Source of the DNA: an uncultured Sphingomonadales bacterium
GTDB lineage: Bacteria; Pseudomonadota; Alphaproteobacteria; Sphingomonadales; Rhodothalassiaceae
Assembly (NCBI GenBank): GCA_947499155.1
Contig: CANMND010000001.1
Location: 310,001 to 374,000 of the forward strand
Direction of reading: 5' to 3'
DNA: 64,000 nt
The translations under genes were made by a program, and so were the position numbers. The notes beneath the pieces were generated by a model. It ran no database searches, was not told where the DNA came from, and worked only from the letters and a program-made list of their open reading frames with translations. Positions 28,524-37,434 of the stretch are shown one piece after another (position 1 is the stretch's first letter; every line of letters begins with the position of its first letter).

Positions 28524-28619
28524 GCCATCACAAAGCCCCGCCAGAAATCTTCTGCGTCTTAAGTGACCAAAGTGCGGGTTCCCCTTGCCCACAGGCTTTG
28601 TGCAGCATAGGTTTGAGTT

Positions 28620-29744
28620 ATGAGTACACAGGTTTTTCGTATCGGAATTCTGGGCGCATCCGGCTATACCGGGGCTGACCTTGTTCGTCTTTTATGCGTC
28701 CATCCCAATGTGGAGATTGCGTTGCTTTCGGGCGGGCGCAGTGCCGGCCGCCCATTGGCAGATGTATTTCCCCATTTGGCCCATCTGGATCTGCCAGACC
28801 TAATCGGACTGGATGAGGTGGAATGGCCGGCCCTTGATCTTGATCTCATATTCTGCGCCCTGCCGCATGCCAAGACGCAGGAAGTGGTAAAGGGCCTGAT
28901 GCATGAAACAGGTCACAGCCTGCTTGATGAGCTTTTGATCGAGCGGCGCGAGGATCTGGTTTCTGCTGCCAGAAATGACATCAAAATCGTTGACCTGTCA
29001 GCGGATTTTAGGCTGGAAGATACCAATGCATATGAAATCTGGTATGGCCGCCCCCATCAGGCGCCAGAGTTGCAAAAGGCCGCAGTTTATGGTCTGCCAG
29101 AGTTAAACCGCGAACGTATTCGCCACGCTTCCCTCGTTGCCTGCCCCGGCTGTTATCCGACCGCCGCCCTTTTGGCCATTATACCCCTCCTCCAAAATGG
29201 CATGGTTCTGGCTGACGAGATCATCATTGACGCAAAATCAGGTGTGACTGGAGCAGGCCGCAGTCTCAAGGAAAACATGCTTTTTTCTGAAGTGGCAGAA
29301 GCCATGCACCCATATGGGATTGGCCGACATCGCCACATGCCGGAAATGGAACAGGAAATGGCCCGTGCTGCCGGTCGCCCGGTTGGCCTGAGTTTTACAC
29401 CTCATCTCGTGCCCATGAACCGTGGTGAGCTTGAAACCATTTATGTCCGGCTTCAGAAGGGCAAGACAGCGCGTGATCTTCGTGAAGCCCTTATAGAGCG
29501 CTATAAAGACGAGCCTTTTGTCCATATTGCAACAGAGGGTCTGGCACCCGCCACACGCCATGTCCGCGGCTCCAACCTGTGTGTTTTGAATGTGTTTGAA
29601 GACCACATCCCCGGACGCGCCATTATCATTGCCACCATTGACAATCTGGTCAAAGGATCATCGGGCCAGGCAATCCAGAACATGAACCTGATGCTGGGCC
29701 TCAATGAAACAACCGGCCTCAATCAGGCCCCGCTTTTCCCTTGA
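28620..29744 (+). CDS. argC: N-acetyl-gamma-glutamyl-phosphate reductase
   Basis: Third step of arginine synthesis: NADPH reduction of N-acetylglutamyl-phosphate to the semialdehyde. N-terminal dinucleotide motif ILGASGYTGADLVRLL (residues 9-24), catalytic cysteine in VACPGCYPTAALLAI, and the SGVTGAGRSLKE and HRHMPEMEQEM segments are present. At 374 residues it is slightly longer than common ArgC; the extra length lies around residues 95-115 (MHETGHSLLDELLIERRED), between the cofactor domain strands. Its stop overlaps a possible TTG of the carbonic anhydrase gene. It probably heads a three-gene operon. Confidence 0.94.
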   Translation: MSTQVFRIGILGASGYTGADLVRLLCVHPNVEIALLSGGRSAGRPLADVFPHLAHLDLPDLIGLDEVEWPALDLDLIFCALPHAKTQEVVKGLMHETGHSLLDELLIERREDLVSAARNDIKIVDLSADFRLEDTNAYEIWYGRPHQAPELQKAAVYGLPELNRERIRHASLVACPGCYPTAALLAIIPLLQNGMVLADEIIIDAKSGVTGAGRSLKENMLFSEVAEAMHPYGIGRHRHMPEMEQEMARAAGRPVGLSFTPHLVPMNRGELETIYVRLQKGKTARDLREALIERYKDEPFVHIATEGLAPATRHVRGSNLCVLNVFEDHIPGRAIIIATIDNLVKGSSGQAIQNMNLMLGLNETTGLNQAPLFP

Positions 29745-29761
29745 TCAAGTCGGATAGTCTT

Positions 29762-30334
29762 ATGCCCAAAACACAAAGACCCCACGGCCTTGATTCAGAT
29801 AGCGGTGACATCCAGCCATTCAATGGAATCTGGCCGAAAATTGCCGACGATGTCTTCCTGGCATCCGGCGCGCGAATCATTGGAGATGTAGAAATCGGTG
29901 CCGGTTCATCAATCTGGTATAACTGCGTTTTACGGGGCGACGTCAATCATATACGCATCGGTAAAGGCACCAATATTCAAGATGGCAGTGTCGTTCACGT
30001 CTCCCATAAGACGCACCCCACCCTGATCGGCGATCACGTTCTGGTCGGGCATATGGCCATGCTTCATGGCTGCGTGTTGCATAATCACAGCTTTATAGGG
30101 CTTGGAACCATCGTCATGGACGGCTGTGTTATCGAAGAAGACGGAATGCTGGCGGCCGGATCCCTTTTGGCGCCGGGAAAAACCATCAAGGCCGGCGACA
30201 TGTGGATGGGGCGACCTGCCCGGTTCGTGCGGCGTCTGGATGATGCGGAAATCAAGGCCAACAGAATGGGTGCTCCGGGCTATGCGGGGCTTGCCCAAAT
30301 GTTCCGTTCTGAACGGCGCGAAAAGACTTCATGA
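29762..30334 (+). CDS. Gamma-class carbonic anhydrase-like protein
   Basis: A left-handed beta-helix protein (190 aa) built of hexapeptide repeats: ARIIGDVEIGAGSSIWYNCVLRGD, then IRIGKGTNIQDGSVVH and IVMDGCVIEEDGMLAAGS. The zinc-ligand histidines of the gamma class appear in place (SVVHVSHKTH, then LVGHMAMLHGC). Family proteins hydrate CO2 or, in mitochondria of plants, form part of respiratory complex I. The ATG at 29762 gives the standard N-terminus; a TTG seven codons earlier overlaps argC. Its 3' end overlaps the next gene by 4 bp (ATGA). Confidence 0.9.
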   Translation: MPKTQRPHGLDSDSGDIQPFNGIWPKIADDVFLASGARIIGDVEIGAGSSIWYNCVLRGDVNHIRIGKGTNIQDGSVVHVSHKTHPTLIGDHVLVGHMAMLHGCVLHNHSFIGLGTIVMDGCVIEEDGMLAAGSLLAPGKTIKAGDMWMGRPARFVRRLDDAEIKANRMGAPGYAGLAQMFRSERREKTS

Positions 30335-31185
30335 CTGCCAAAACACCTAAGGGCCTCAGCCACTGCTCTCAGCTTGTACACGATCATGACCATGATCGTT
30401 GGTTAACGATGTTGTTTGCAAATGCCGACGACCGTGAGGCGCTGGCCGCTCTTTATGCCTTCAATCACGAAGTGGCAAAAACCCGCGAAACCGTGTCTGA
30501 GCCGATCCTTGGCGAAATTCGGCTGGAGTGGTGGCGCGAAGCGATAGAAGGCCTCTATCAAGGGGCTGTACGCCGCCACCCTGTCACCGAAGCGCTGGCA
30601 AGCGCCATGGAAGCGCGCACCCTGCCCCAAACAGAATTCGAAGCAATTATTGATGGCCGCTTGAGCGATCTATACGATACCAACCCCAAAAGCTTTGATG
30701 ATCTGCTTGATTATGCAGACAAAACCGGTGGGACAGTCTCACGCCTTGCTGCACGCATCTGTGGTGTTGAGGATGACCCATTGCTGCATGCGGCCTCAGC
30801 TATTGGCCGTGCCTGGGCCTTAACGGGACTATTGCGTGCTTTGGGCTTTCAAGCCGCCATGCGACGGACCATGCTGCCAGACGAATCGCTGGACAAAGCC
30901 GGCATTTCAAAGGAGACCCTATTCAAAGGTGAATTCTCACCGGAACTGATTCCGGTCATCAATAATCTGGTGGAGACAGCCCAGGCAGCGTTGGACGAGG
31001 CGCGCACAGTCCGGCCTCTCATCACGCCACAACAGCGCAGCCCTTTTCTTCTGGCAGTCACGGCCCGCAGCTATCTAAAGCGACTGGAACAAAGTGGTGG
31101 CGACCCCTTTGCAACCGACTTTTCCCGTGGCGCTACAAGACGCCAGCTTAAACTGCTCTGGTCTGCACTGCGCAAGACGTTTTAG
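30331..31185 (+). CDS. Squalene/phytoene synthase-family protein, NDUFAF6-like
   Basis: A 284-residue all-helical protein of the squalene/phytoene synthase fold. The Asp-rich DxxxD metal-binding motifs of the true synthases are not seen: the first region reads LYAFNHEVAKTRETVSEP and the second DGRLSDLYDTNP. It keeps the fold signatures RLEWWREAIEGLY and ARSYLKRLEQSGGDPF. This is the pattern of NDUFAF6, the mitochondrial complex I assembly factor that shares this fold without known synthase activity. Its ATG overlaps the gamma-carbonic anhydrase stop, so the two are translationally coupled. A role in complex I assembly is inferred from the family and the neighbour. Confidence 0.82.
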   Translation: MTAKTPKGLSHCSQLVHDHDHDRWLTMLFANADDREALAALYAFNHEVAKTRETVSEPILGEIRLEWWREAIEGLYQGAVRRHPVTEALASAMEARTLPQTEFEAIIDGRLSDLYDTNPKSFDDLLDYADKTGGTVSRLAARICGVEDDPLLHAASAIGRAWALTGLLRALGFQAAMRRTMLPDESLDKAGISKETLFKGEFSPELIPVINNLVETAQAALDEARTVRPLITPQQRSPFLLAVTARSYLKRLEQSGGDPFATDFSRGATRRQLKLLWSALRKTF

Positions 31186-31249
31186 GGATTGACCCGCCGT
31201 ACGATTCCGGGTGCACATACTCCAAGTCACTATCTAAAAGGAATTCATT

Positions 31250-31381
31250 ATGGCCACGTACAAGGAGAAGCCAAAACAGGCGCAATGGATGAGCCCCTAT
31301 GCTATTGTCAAAAACACCAGAGACAGTCTCAATTTTTATCAAGAGGCACTGGATGCTTGCAAGCCATATCGGTATGGATAA
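31250..31381 (+). pseudogene. N-terminal fragment of a VOC (glyoxalase-fold) protein
   Basis: A 43-codon ORF with a good ribosome site (AAAAGGA) starts MATYKEKPKQAQWMSPYAIV and continues KNTRDSLNFYQEALDA, the first beta-alpha unit of a VOC/PhnB-like fold. It then stops at KPYRYG. A different frame of the next 60 bases (MDNAPPPPDGMDS) may be residual sequence, but no further VOC motif follows before parC. A complete VOC protein is about 120-150 residues, so this is most likely a truncated relic. It could also be a free small protein. Confidence 0.55.
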
Positions 31382-31505
31382 TGCGCCCCCGCCACCGGAT
31401 GGCATGGACAGCTGATACTGCTCTCCGGCCACTTTTTTAGGTGCAGCCGGAATATTTTGATTCTTCGATTGTCAGAAGCCCCTTAAAAATTGCTATAGTC
31501 AGCCC

Positions 31506-33755
31506 ATGCCTACACAGTCCACGCCCGATCAGATCATCGAAACGCCGTTCGACACTGCGCTGTCAGAGCGTTATCTCGCCTATGCGCTGTCAACGATCAT
31601 GTCCCGCTCCCTGCCCGATGTGCGCGATGGCCTAAAGCCCGTCCATCGGCGGCTGCTTTACGCCATGCGGCTTTTGAAGCTTGACCCTGAGACGGGCTAC
31701 AAAAAATGCGCCCGGGTCGTAGGTGATGTGATTGGTAAATACCATCCCCATGGAGACCAAGCCGTCTATGACGCGCTGGTGAGGCTCGCCCAACATTTTG
31801 CCGTCCGCTATCCCCTGATTGACGGACAGGGCAACTTTGGCAATATCGACGGCGATAACGCTGCCGCCATGCGGTACACCGAAGCGCGCATGACCGCAAT
31901 TGCTGCCGCATTAATGGATGGACTTGACGAAGATTCCGTAGATTTCCGCCGCACCTATGATGGGGAAGAAGAAGAGCCGGTGGTGCTCCCCGGTGCTTTC
32001 CCCAACCTGCTGGCCAATGGTGCGTCAGGAATCGCTGTTGGCATGGCCACATCAATCCCGCCCCACAATGCGGGCGAACTGGTTGATGCCCTTCAGCTTT
32101 TGATCAAGGCTCGCAAAGGCAAAAGAGGCCCGGTCAGTGATCAGGACCTGGTCCGTCTTGTCCCCGGTCCTGATTTCCCTACAGGCGGTGTGGTCGTTGA
32201 ATCACCAGAGTCTATCCTTCAATCCTATCGTACCGGACGCGGCTCTTTCCGTACCCGCGCACGCTGGGAAAAAGAAGAAATTGGCCACGGCACCTGGCAA
32301 ATAGTGGTTAGCGAGATCCCCTATCAGGTGGGGAAAGCGCGGCTGATCGAAAAGATTGCCGAACTGATCAACGACAAAAAACTGCCAATTCTGGCCGATG
32401 TCCGCGATGAATCGACCGAAGATATCCGACTGGTTCTGGAACCGAAAAGCCGGAATGTGGATCCGGACATTCTCATGGCCAGCCTGTTCAAGTTGACCGA
32501 TCTGGAAACCCGCATTTCACTGAACATGAATGTGATCGACCTGGACGGCACACCGCGGGTTTTGTCTCTTGGGCAGGTGCTGGAAGCATTCCTTGACCAT
32601 CAGCTTGTGGTTTTAAAACGACGCACGGCCTTCCGGCTCGACAAGATCGCACGGCGGCTTGAAATTCTTGAAGGTTATCTCAAGGCTTATCTCAATCTGG
32701 ATGAAGTGATCCGCATCATTCGTGAAGAAGATGAACCAAAAGCAGAACTGATCCGCACATTCACCCTGACCGACATACAAGCCGAAGCGATCCTCAATAT
32801 GCGCCTGCGCTCCCTGCGCAAGCTTGAGGAAATGACAATCCGGGCTGAGCATGAAAAACTGAGCATTGAACAGGAAAGCCTGACCGGACTGTTGGCCGAA
32901 CCCACCCTGCAATGGGCCGAGATCGGCAAAAAACTGACAGATATAAAGAAACGTTTCGGTTCCGGTATGGAGGGGGGTGCCCGTCGAACTGGCTTCTCCG
33001 ACGCACCTGTTCTGGACTCGGTTCCGATGGAAGCAATGATCGAGCGGGAGCCGATTACTGTTGTTTATTCCCGCAGGGGCTGGCTGCGCGCCATGAAAGG
33101 CCATATGACGCCGGACGCCGCCATCAGCTTCAAGGAAGGGGACGAAGAGCGCTTCCGGCTTCATGCCTATACCACTGACCGCATCCTTGCCTTCACATCG
33201 CAAGGGCGCATGCACACATTGTTTGCTGATAAACTTCCCGGCGGCAGAGGGCATGGCGAACCCTTGCGAATTCTGGTCGACCTGCAAGGGGACGAGGAAA
33301 TCGTGGCGATGATGCCCTATGAGCCGGACAGTCACCTGCTTTTGGCCTCATCTGATGGCCGTGGCTTTCAGATTGAAGCGGACAAGGCGCTCGCCTCGAC
33401 GAGAAGCGGCAGACAGGTGATGAATGTGGGAACCAGCGTCAGGGCAACCCACTGTCTGCCAATTGACGGGGACATGGTGGCAATAATCGGTGAAAATCGC
33501 AGATTGCTGATTTTCCCGCTAGATGAGATACCGGTCATGGCACGTGGGCGCGGCGTGATCTTGCAGCGCTATCGTGATGGCGGACTTGCAGACCTGCGTT
33601 TGATTGAAAAAGATCAGGGACTGAGTTGGCCAATGGGGGGATCAACTGGTCGGGTTCGGACAGAAACAGATCTGACGCCCTGGCTTGGCAAGCGGGCAGG
33701 ATCAGGACGTCTGCCCCCAACCGGCTTTCCACGCAGCAACCTGTTTTCAGGCTAA
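31506..33755 (+). CDS. parC: DNA topoisomerase IV subunit A
   Basis: Breakage-reunion subunit that decatenates daughter chromosomes with ParE. The 749-residue protein shows [19 protein letters not shown] at the N-terminus, then [16 protein letters not shown] and [19 protein letters not shown] (helix-turn-helix region). The catalytic tyrosine lies in [11 protein letters not shown] near residue 125. The C-terminal part has beta-pinwheel blades such as [16 protein letters not shown] and [17 protein letters not shown]. Length and blade count match ParC rather than GyrA (no GyrA-box seen by eye). It stands alone; parE is not in the window. Confidence 0.93.
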   Translation: MPTQSTPDQIIETPFDTALSERYLAYALSTIMSRSLPDVRDGLKPVHRRLLYAMRLLKLDPETGYKKCARVVGDVIGKYHPHGDQAVYDALVRLAQHFAVRYPLIDGQGNFGNIDGDNAAAMRYTEARMTAIAAALMDGLDEDSVDFRRTYDGEEEEPVVLPGAFPNLLANGASGIAVGMATSIPPHNAGELVDALQLLIKARKGKRGPVSDQDLVRLVPGPDFPTGGVVVESPESILQSYRTGRGSFRTRARWEKEEIGHGTWQIVVSEIPYQVGKARLIEKIAELINDKKLPILADVRDESTEDIRLVLEPKSRNVDPDILMASLFKLTDLETRISLNMNVIDLDGTPRVLSLGQVLEAFLDHQLVVLKRRTAFRLDKIARRLEILEGYLKAYLNLDEVIRIIREEDEPKAELIRTFTLTDIQAEAILNMRLRSLRKLEEMTIRAEHEKLSIEQESLTGLLAEPTLQWAEIGKKLTDIKKRFGSGMEGGARRTGFSDAPVLDSVPMEAMIEREPITVVYSRRGWLRAMKGHMTPDAAISFKEGDEERFRLHAYTTDRILAFTSQGRMHTLFADKLPGGRGHGEPLRILVDLQGDEEIVAMMPYEPDSHLLLASSDGRGFQIEADKALASTRSGRQVMNVGTSVRATHCLPIDGDMVAIIGENRRLLIFPLDEIPVMARGRGVILQRYRDGGLADLRLIEKDQGLSWPMGGSTGRVRTETDLTPWLGKRAGSGRLPPTGFPRSNLFSG

Positions 33756-33779
33756 TCGTCCCCGCATGCAGTGCATCAG

Positions 33780-34502
33780 CTAGGCAAATGAGATGTGGCT
33801 TCCAGGCTCCAGCCCAAGGATCGCCTGTGCGCTGCCCTGATTAACGGCGATTTCTGCAAGACCGCAGGAATTGGCGTACCAGAACGCCATGCCCTCGGGA
33901 TAATCACAAAAGGTGCGGCCTCGGGGTAATCGACGTCGGCCAATGAGCAGGACCCTGTCACCCACACGGTCCGCATTCATGCCTGTCATGGCATTGCCAA
34001 AGTCATCAATATATATCACTTGTGGCAAATCATCGGGCCAGTCCTCGCCCGGCATGACGTTCTCAAGCGGTGCAGTTGCTACCTTCTGCCCCATTGCCAA
34101 GGCTGCGGCCGCCGGTGCGAACAGGTCACGTCCATGAAAAGACGCACTGAGCCGGGCGGGTACTTTTGTCAGACGAGAGACCATGTGATGATCCGTTGCC
34201 TGACGCATGACCATCTCAAACAGGCCATTGCCCGGTCCCACCAGCCTGCGACCATCGGCCTCCACCACAACAGCAGGACGCTCACCGCCGACACCGGGAT
34301 CGACAACAGCGCACACGACTGCATCACGTGGCAGATTGTCCAGCAAACTTGCCAGCAAATAGGCAGACCCCTGCGGCCAAAAGCGTGGCGCATCATGCAT
34401 CAGATCAATAACAGGCACACCCGGTGCACGATCAGCAATGACCGCCTTCATCTGACCTACGTAAGGCCCGTTCCATCCAAAATCTGTATAAAGAAAAATC
34501 AT
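33780..34502 (-). CDS. SAM hydroxide adenosyltransferase family protein (DUF62)
   Basis: Family members hydrolyse S-adenosylmethionine to adenosine and methionine (SAM hydroxide adenosyltransferase, related to fluorinase/chlorinase). The 240 residues begin MIFLYTDFGWNGPYVGQMK and carry the conserved DLMHDAPRFWPQGSAYLLAS, VVDPGVGGERPAVVV and GPGNGLF motifs, with FHGRDLFAPAAAALA in the middle. The ATG at 34502 has GGTGAGGAA just before it. The in-frame sequence upstream (to 34619) is only the coding shadow of a palindromic repeat and is not counted. It is divergent from the BtuF-like gene. Confidence 0.9.
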   Translation of the reverse strand: MIFLYTDFGWNGPYVGQMKAVIADRAPGVPVIDLMHDAPRFWPQGSAYLLASLLDNLPRDAVVCAVVDPGVGGERPAVVVEADGRRLVGPGNGLFEMVMRQATDHHMVSRLTKVPARLSASFHGRDLFAPAAAALAMGQKVATAPLENVMPGEDWPDDLPQVIYIDDFGNAMTGMNADRVGDRVLLIGRRRLPRGRTFCDYPEGMAFWYANSCGLAEIAVNQGSAQAILGLEPGSHISFA

Positions 34503-34532
34503 TTCCTCACCAAAAACTGCGCAAGTATTACC

Positions 34533-34568
34533 ATGGATTCCATGGTCAAGCCATGGAATGACGACGAG
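34533..34568 (+). repeat. Dispersed palindromic element, copy 1
   Basis: Core TCCATGGTCAAGCCATGGA forms a 7-bp perfect stem with a TCAAG loop, followed by ATGACGACGAG. The 31 bases 34533-34563 occur in exact reverse complement at 56046-56076, and a covarying variant lies at 56098-56128. It sits in the divergent intergenic region between the SAM adenosyltransferase and BtuF-like genes. Confidence 0.85.
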
Positions 34569-34747
34569 AGTTTCATGGAATGATGTGCAAAGGACCGCAG
34601 TGTTACGAAGAGCGCCCATAAAATGGCAAATAATTTGCCGTGGACTGGCGTGGAGAGGATCACTGCCTGATATGTCAGTTACAGGGAAAGCGCGGTTTCT
34701 TGTCTTTGGACTTGGCGGCGCATTCCCTTGGCGTTATTGTCCGCACC

Positions 34748-35659
34748 ATGAATATTATCACCCTGATCCCGTCCGCTACAGAAATTGTCTCTTGCCTTGG
34801 TCTCATGGACAGGCTGGTGGGAACCAGCCACGAATGTGACTGGCCTGAGACCCTGCCGAACTTGCCAAAATTGACCGCGCCCAAGCTTGATATCACCGCA
34901 ACCAGCGCAGATATCGACCGGTCCGTGAAATCGTTAATCGAGGACGCACTCGGCGTTTATCATGTTGATGCCGATAAAATGAAAGCGCTTGCACCCGATA
35001 TTATTATCACCCAGGACCAATGCGAGGTCTGCGCAGTTTCCGCAGGCGAGCTTGACAAGGCCCTGCACGACTGGACCGGTGGCAAGCCACAAGTCATATC
35101 CCTCTCTCCGCAGAATCTGGATGATATTCTGGACGATATCCAGCGTGTGGCAGCCCTGCTTGGTGTACCGGAGCGCGGAATTGCTTTCCTGCTTGATGCG
35201 CAAAAACGCATGGTAGCAGTAAAAGAAAAAGCTGCACAGGCCGAAACCCGGCCAACCATGGTCTTTCTTGAATGGATTGAACCGATGATGGCCGGTGGCA
35301 ACTGGATGCCGGAACTGGCAGATATCGCCAATGCCGACGCCTTGTTGGCCAAAGCCGGTGCCCATTCGCCTTATATGGACATGGAAGCACTGGCAAATGC
35401 CGACCCCGACGTCATCGTTGTCACGCCATGTGGCTTTGGACTGGAGCGTACAGCAAAAGAAATAGAGCCGTTGCTTGCCGACAAGGACTTTCAGGCTCTC
35501 AAAGCCATGCAAAATGGCCGTGTCTACCTTGCGGATGGGAATCACTATTTCAACCGCCCAGGCCCGCGCATAGTAGACAGCCTGGAATGCCTTTCGGAAA
35601 TGCTTCATCCAGAACTCTTTGAGGCTCGCATGAAGGGATCCGCTTGGCGGACTGTTTAA
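34748..35659 (+). CDS. BtuF-like cobalamin/metal-chelate binding protein without signal peptide
   Basis: A helical-backbone type III substrate-binding protein (303 aa). Motifs are ITLIPSATEIVSCLGLMDRLVG at the N-terminus, then SHECDWPETL, LAPDIIITQDQCEVCAVS, FLEWIEPMMAGGNWMPEL and a C-terminal NHYFNRPGPRIVDSLE. It resembles BtuF and relatives but starts without a secretion signal, as in a known cytosolic-looking 'cobalamin-binding protein' group; ligand and location are thus uncertain. The ATG at 34748 aligns with the family. No permease or ATPase genes adjoin it. A 150-bp relic of the 3' end of a related gene lies at 37698-37850. Confidence 0.85.
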   Translation: MNIITLIPSATEIVSCLGLMDRLVGTSHECDWPETLPNLPKLTAPKLDITATSADIDRSVKSLIEDALGVYHVDADKMKALAPDIIITQDQCEVCAVSAGELDKALHDWTGGKPQVISLSPQNLDDILDDIQRVAALLGVPERGIAFLLDAQKRMVAVKEKAAQAETRPTMVFLEWIEPMMAGGNWMPELADIANADALLAKAGAHSPYMDMEALANADPDVIVVTPCGFGLERTAKEIEPLLADKDFQALKAMQNGRVYLADGNHYFNRPGPRIVDSLECLSEMLHPELFEARMKGSAWRTV

Positions 35660-35692
35660 CGCAAAGACCTAATTACTCAGGCCATTGATTAC

Positions 35693-36895
35693 TTAGGTAT
35701 GGCGAACAGTTTCAAGGAACCGGTCTGATTCCGTTCGCATTTCCACAACGCGATCTTTCATTTCCCTGACTGCGGTCAACACGATTTGTGCTCGCTCACC
35801 GGTGTTTCTCGCGGTATTGCCGATATCTGCCAGTCCGGTACTCATACCGACGGTAGCCTGTTGGATATTGCCGCTGATCTCACCTGTTGCCCGCATCTGT
35901 TCATCGACAGCCTTGGTAATGGCTGTGATTACGCCTTACAAATCCTGTACTTGCTGTGAAATGGCAGTAATTGACGCGACTGTTGATTGTGTCGCCTGCT
36001 GCATTTCTTCGATCTGGTTTGCGATTTCCTGGGTAGCGTTTGCTGATTGGTTGGCAAGCGCCTTCACTTCCCCCGCCACGACGGCAAAGCCCCGGCCCGC
36101 CTCACCTGCACGCGCAGCTTCAATAGTGGCGTTAAGAGCAAGCAGATTTGTCTGCCCTGCTATCCCCCGGATAAAGACAATAACCCGATCCACGCTGGCA
36201 GCAACCTCTTCCAGTTCTGCTACCGCTTTTTGCGCATTCTGGATATCGATTGCCATTGACGTTACAGCATCAGTGGAGAAGTCCCCTTGCCTGCTAATTT
36301 CAAAGATTGAGGTGCTCAATTCTTCAGAGTTTTGAGCAATCGAACTGGCGGTTGCCGTGGTTTGTTCAACATCTTCTGCGGCGGTTGCAGCCACTTCCAG
36401 GCTATCGACTGAACTGGTCAACGCGTCCACAAGGTGCCTCATCTCCCGCTCAAATCCATCGGCAAGCGCGTGCCTTTCTCGTTGAGAAGCCTTTTCCATA
36501 TCGGCCATATGGGCACGGGTATGGTCAATATCACGCGCCCCTTGGGCAAAACTGCCGCGCAGGCCACGCTCCATGAAGCGCCTGTAGTACAAGCCTTTAC
36601 TGGCTGCCTTCAACGTCCCCCGTGAATCCCGGACACAAGCATCGGCCATATCAAGCAAATGATTAAGGGCGTGCATGCTGTCAACACCAAGCGCATCAGA
36701 CGCAATACCTGTAATGCAGGTTTCAAGATCGCCCGTTGCTGCATCCTAGCACACAGCCGCTATTCGCTCCAACGTATCGCGGTATGACAGGCATTCTGCT
36801 TCCAGTTCTTCAATTCTTGCATGACCGGCCCTGTTGATAGTGTCGTTGTCTGCACTGCGAACACCCTTGGCAACAAAACGAGAAAACATATTCAT
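35693..36895 (-). pseudogene. Soluble methyl-accepting chemotaxis protein, disabled by two nonsense codons
   Basis: One continuous frame of 401 codons is closely related to the intact chemoreceptor at 37895-39154, but interrupted by TAG at 36748-36746 (codon 50) and TAA at 35938-35936 (codon 320). The intact copy has Gln at both places, so each is explained by a change from CAG or CAA. It also lacks about 15 residues in the segment before AEQTT and three residues near TVGMSTG. The signalling hairpin ([41 protein letters not shown] region) is still recognisable. Its ATG (36895) overlaps the stop of the PAS gene (ATGA), as in the intact pair, so it was formerly coupled to it. Confidence 0.92.
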
Positions 36896-37434
36896 GCCGC
36901 CCTCTCCTGCGCAATCTGCATAAAGATAAATTCATCAAGGGTCATGTCATGGGCAGCGATCCGTGCGTCCAAAAGCGCGCTACCAGCTTCAAGACCCAGC
37001 TTGCGGCTGCCAGCACTCCTCTCGGCATTACAAAGATCCCGGTACAAGGCGGACATTTCATCAAGTACCGGTCGGTTAGGCGCACGTCGCATGGAATGGT
37101 ATCCGACGATACTGCCATCAGCCGCGAAGGTGGGCGTAAAATGGGCCACGACCCAATAAAAATCTCCACCTTTTGTCAGGTTTTTCACATATGCGAATAT
37201 TTCGTTCCCTGCCTTAAGGCGGTCCCACGCGGCCTTGAATATGGTGCGTGGCATATCGGGATGACGAATAATATTGTGCGGCTGCGTCAGAACTTCGTCT
37301 TCCACATAGTCCGCGATATCAAGAAATTCCCGATTGGCGTAAGTGATGCGCCCTTGCAGGTCTGTTTTTGAAACAATGATATTATCTGGAGAAAGATAAC
37401 GTTCGTTCTGTGTAGGTGTTGGTGTCCGTGACAT
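36892..37434 (-). CDS. Small PAS-domain sensor (Aer-like), copy A
   Basis: A 180-residue soluble protein with one PAS domain of the Aer type: [20 protein letters not shown] near residue 18, then [39 protein letters not shown] and a C-terminal helical part ([21 protein letters not shown]). In Aer such PAS domains hold FAD and sense redox state; that is assumed here. It has no membrane segment and would signal through a separate chemoreceptor. The partner gene next to it, to which it is coupled by ATGA, is a pseudogene. It is nearly identical in design to the PAS protein at 39151-39687. Confidence 0.88.
   Translation of the reverse strand: MSRTPTPTQNERYLSPDNIIVSKTDLQGRITYANREFLDIADYVEDEVLTQPHNIIRHPDMPRTIFKAAWDRLKAGNEIFAYVKNLTKGGDFYWVVAHFTPTFAADGSIVGYHSMRRAPNRPVLDEMSALYRDLCNAERSAGSRKLGLEAGSALLDARIAAHDMTLDEFIFMQIAQERAA

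Noticed and set aside
34503-34619. 39-residue N-terminal extension of the SAM adenosyltransferase
   Set aside because: It is the translation of the palindromic repeat; the family start with a good ribosome site is at 34502.
34620-34747. Cobalamin riboswitch upstream of the BtuF-like gene
   Set aside because: The interval is only about 130 bp and I see no B12-box-like conserved core or matching stems.
35693-36895. Stop codons in the chemoreceptor copy read as glutamine (recoding or alternative code)
   Set aside because: Other genes here end normally at TAA, TAG and TGA, and the copy also has deletions; simple decay explains it.
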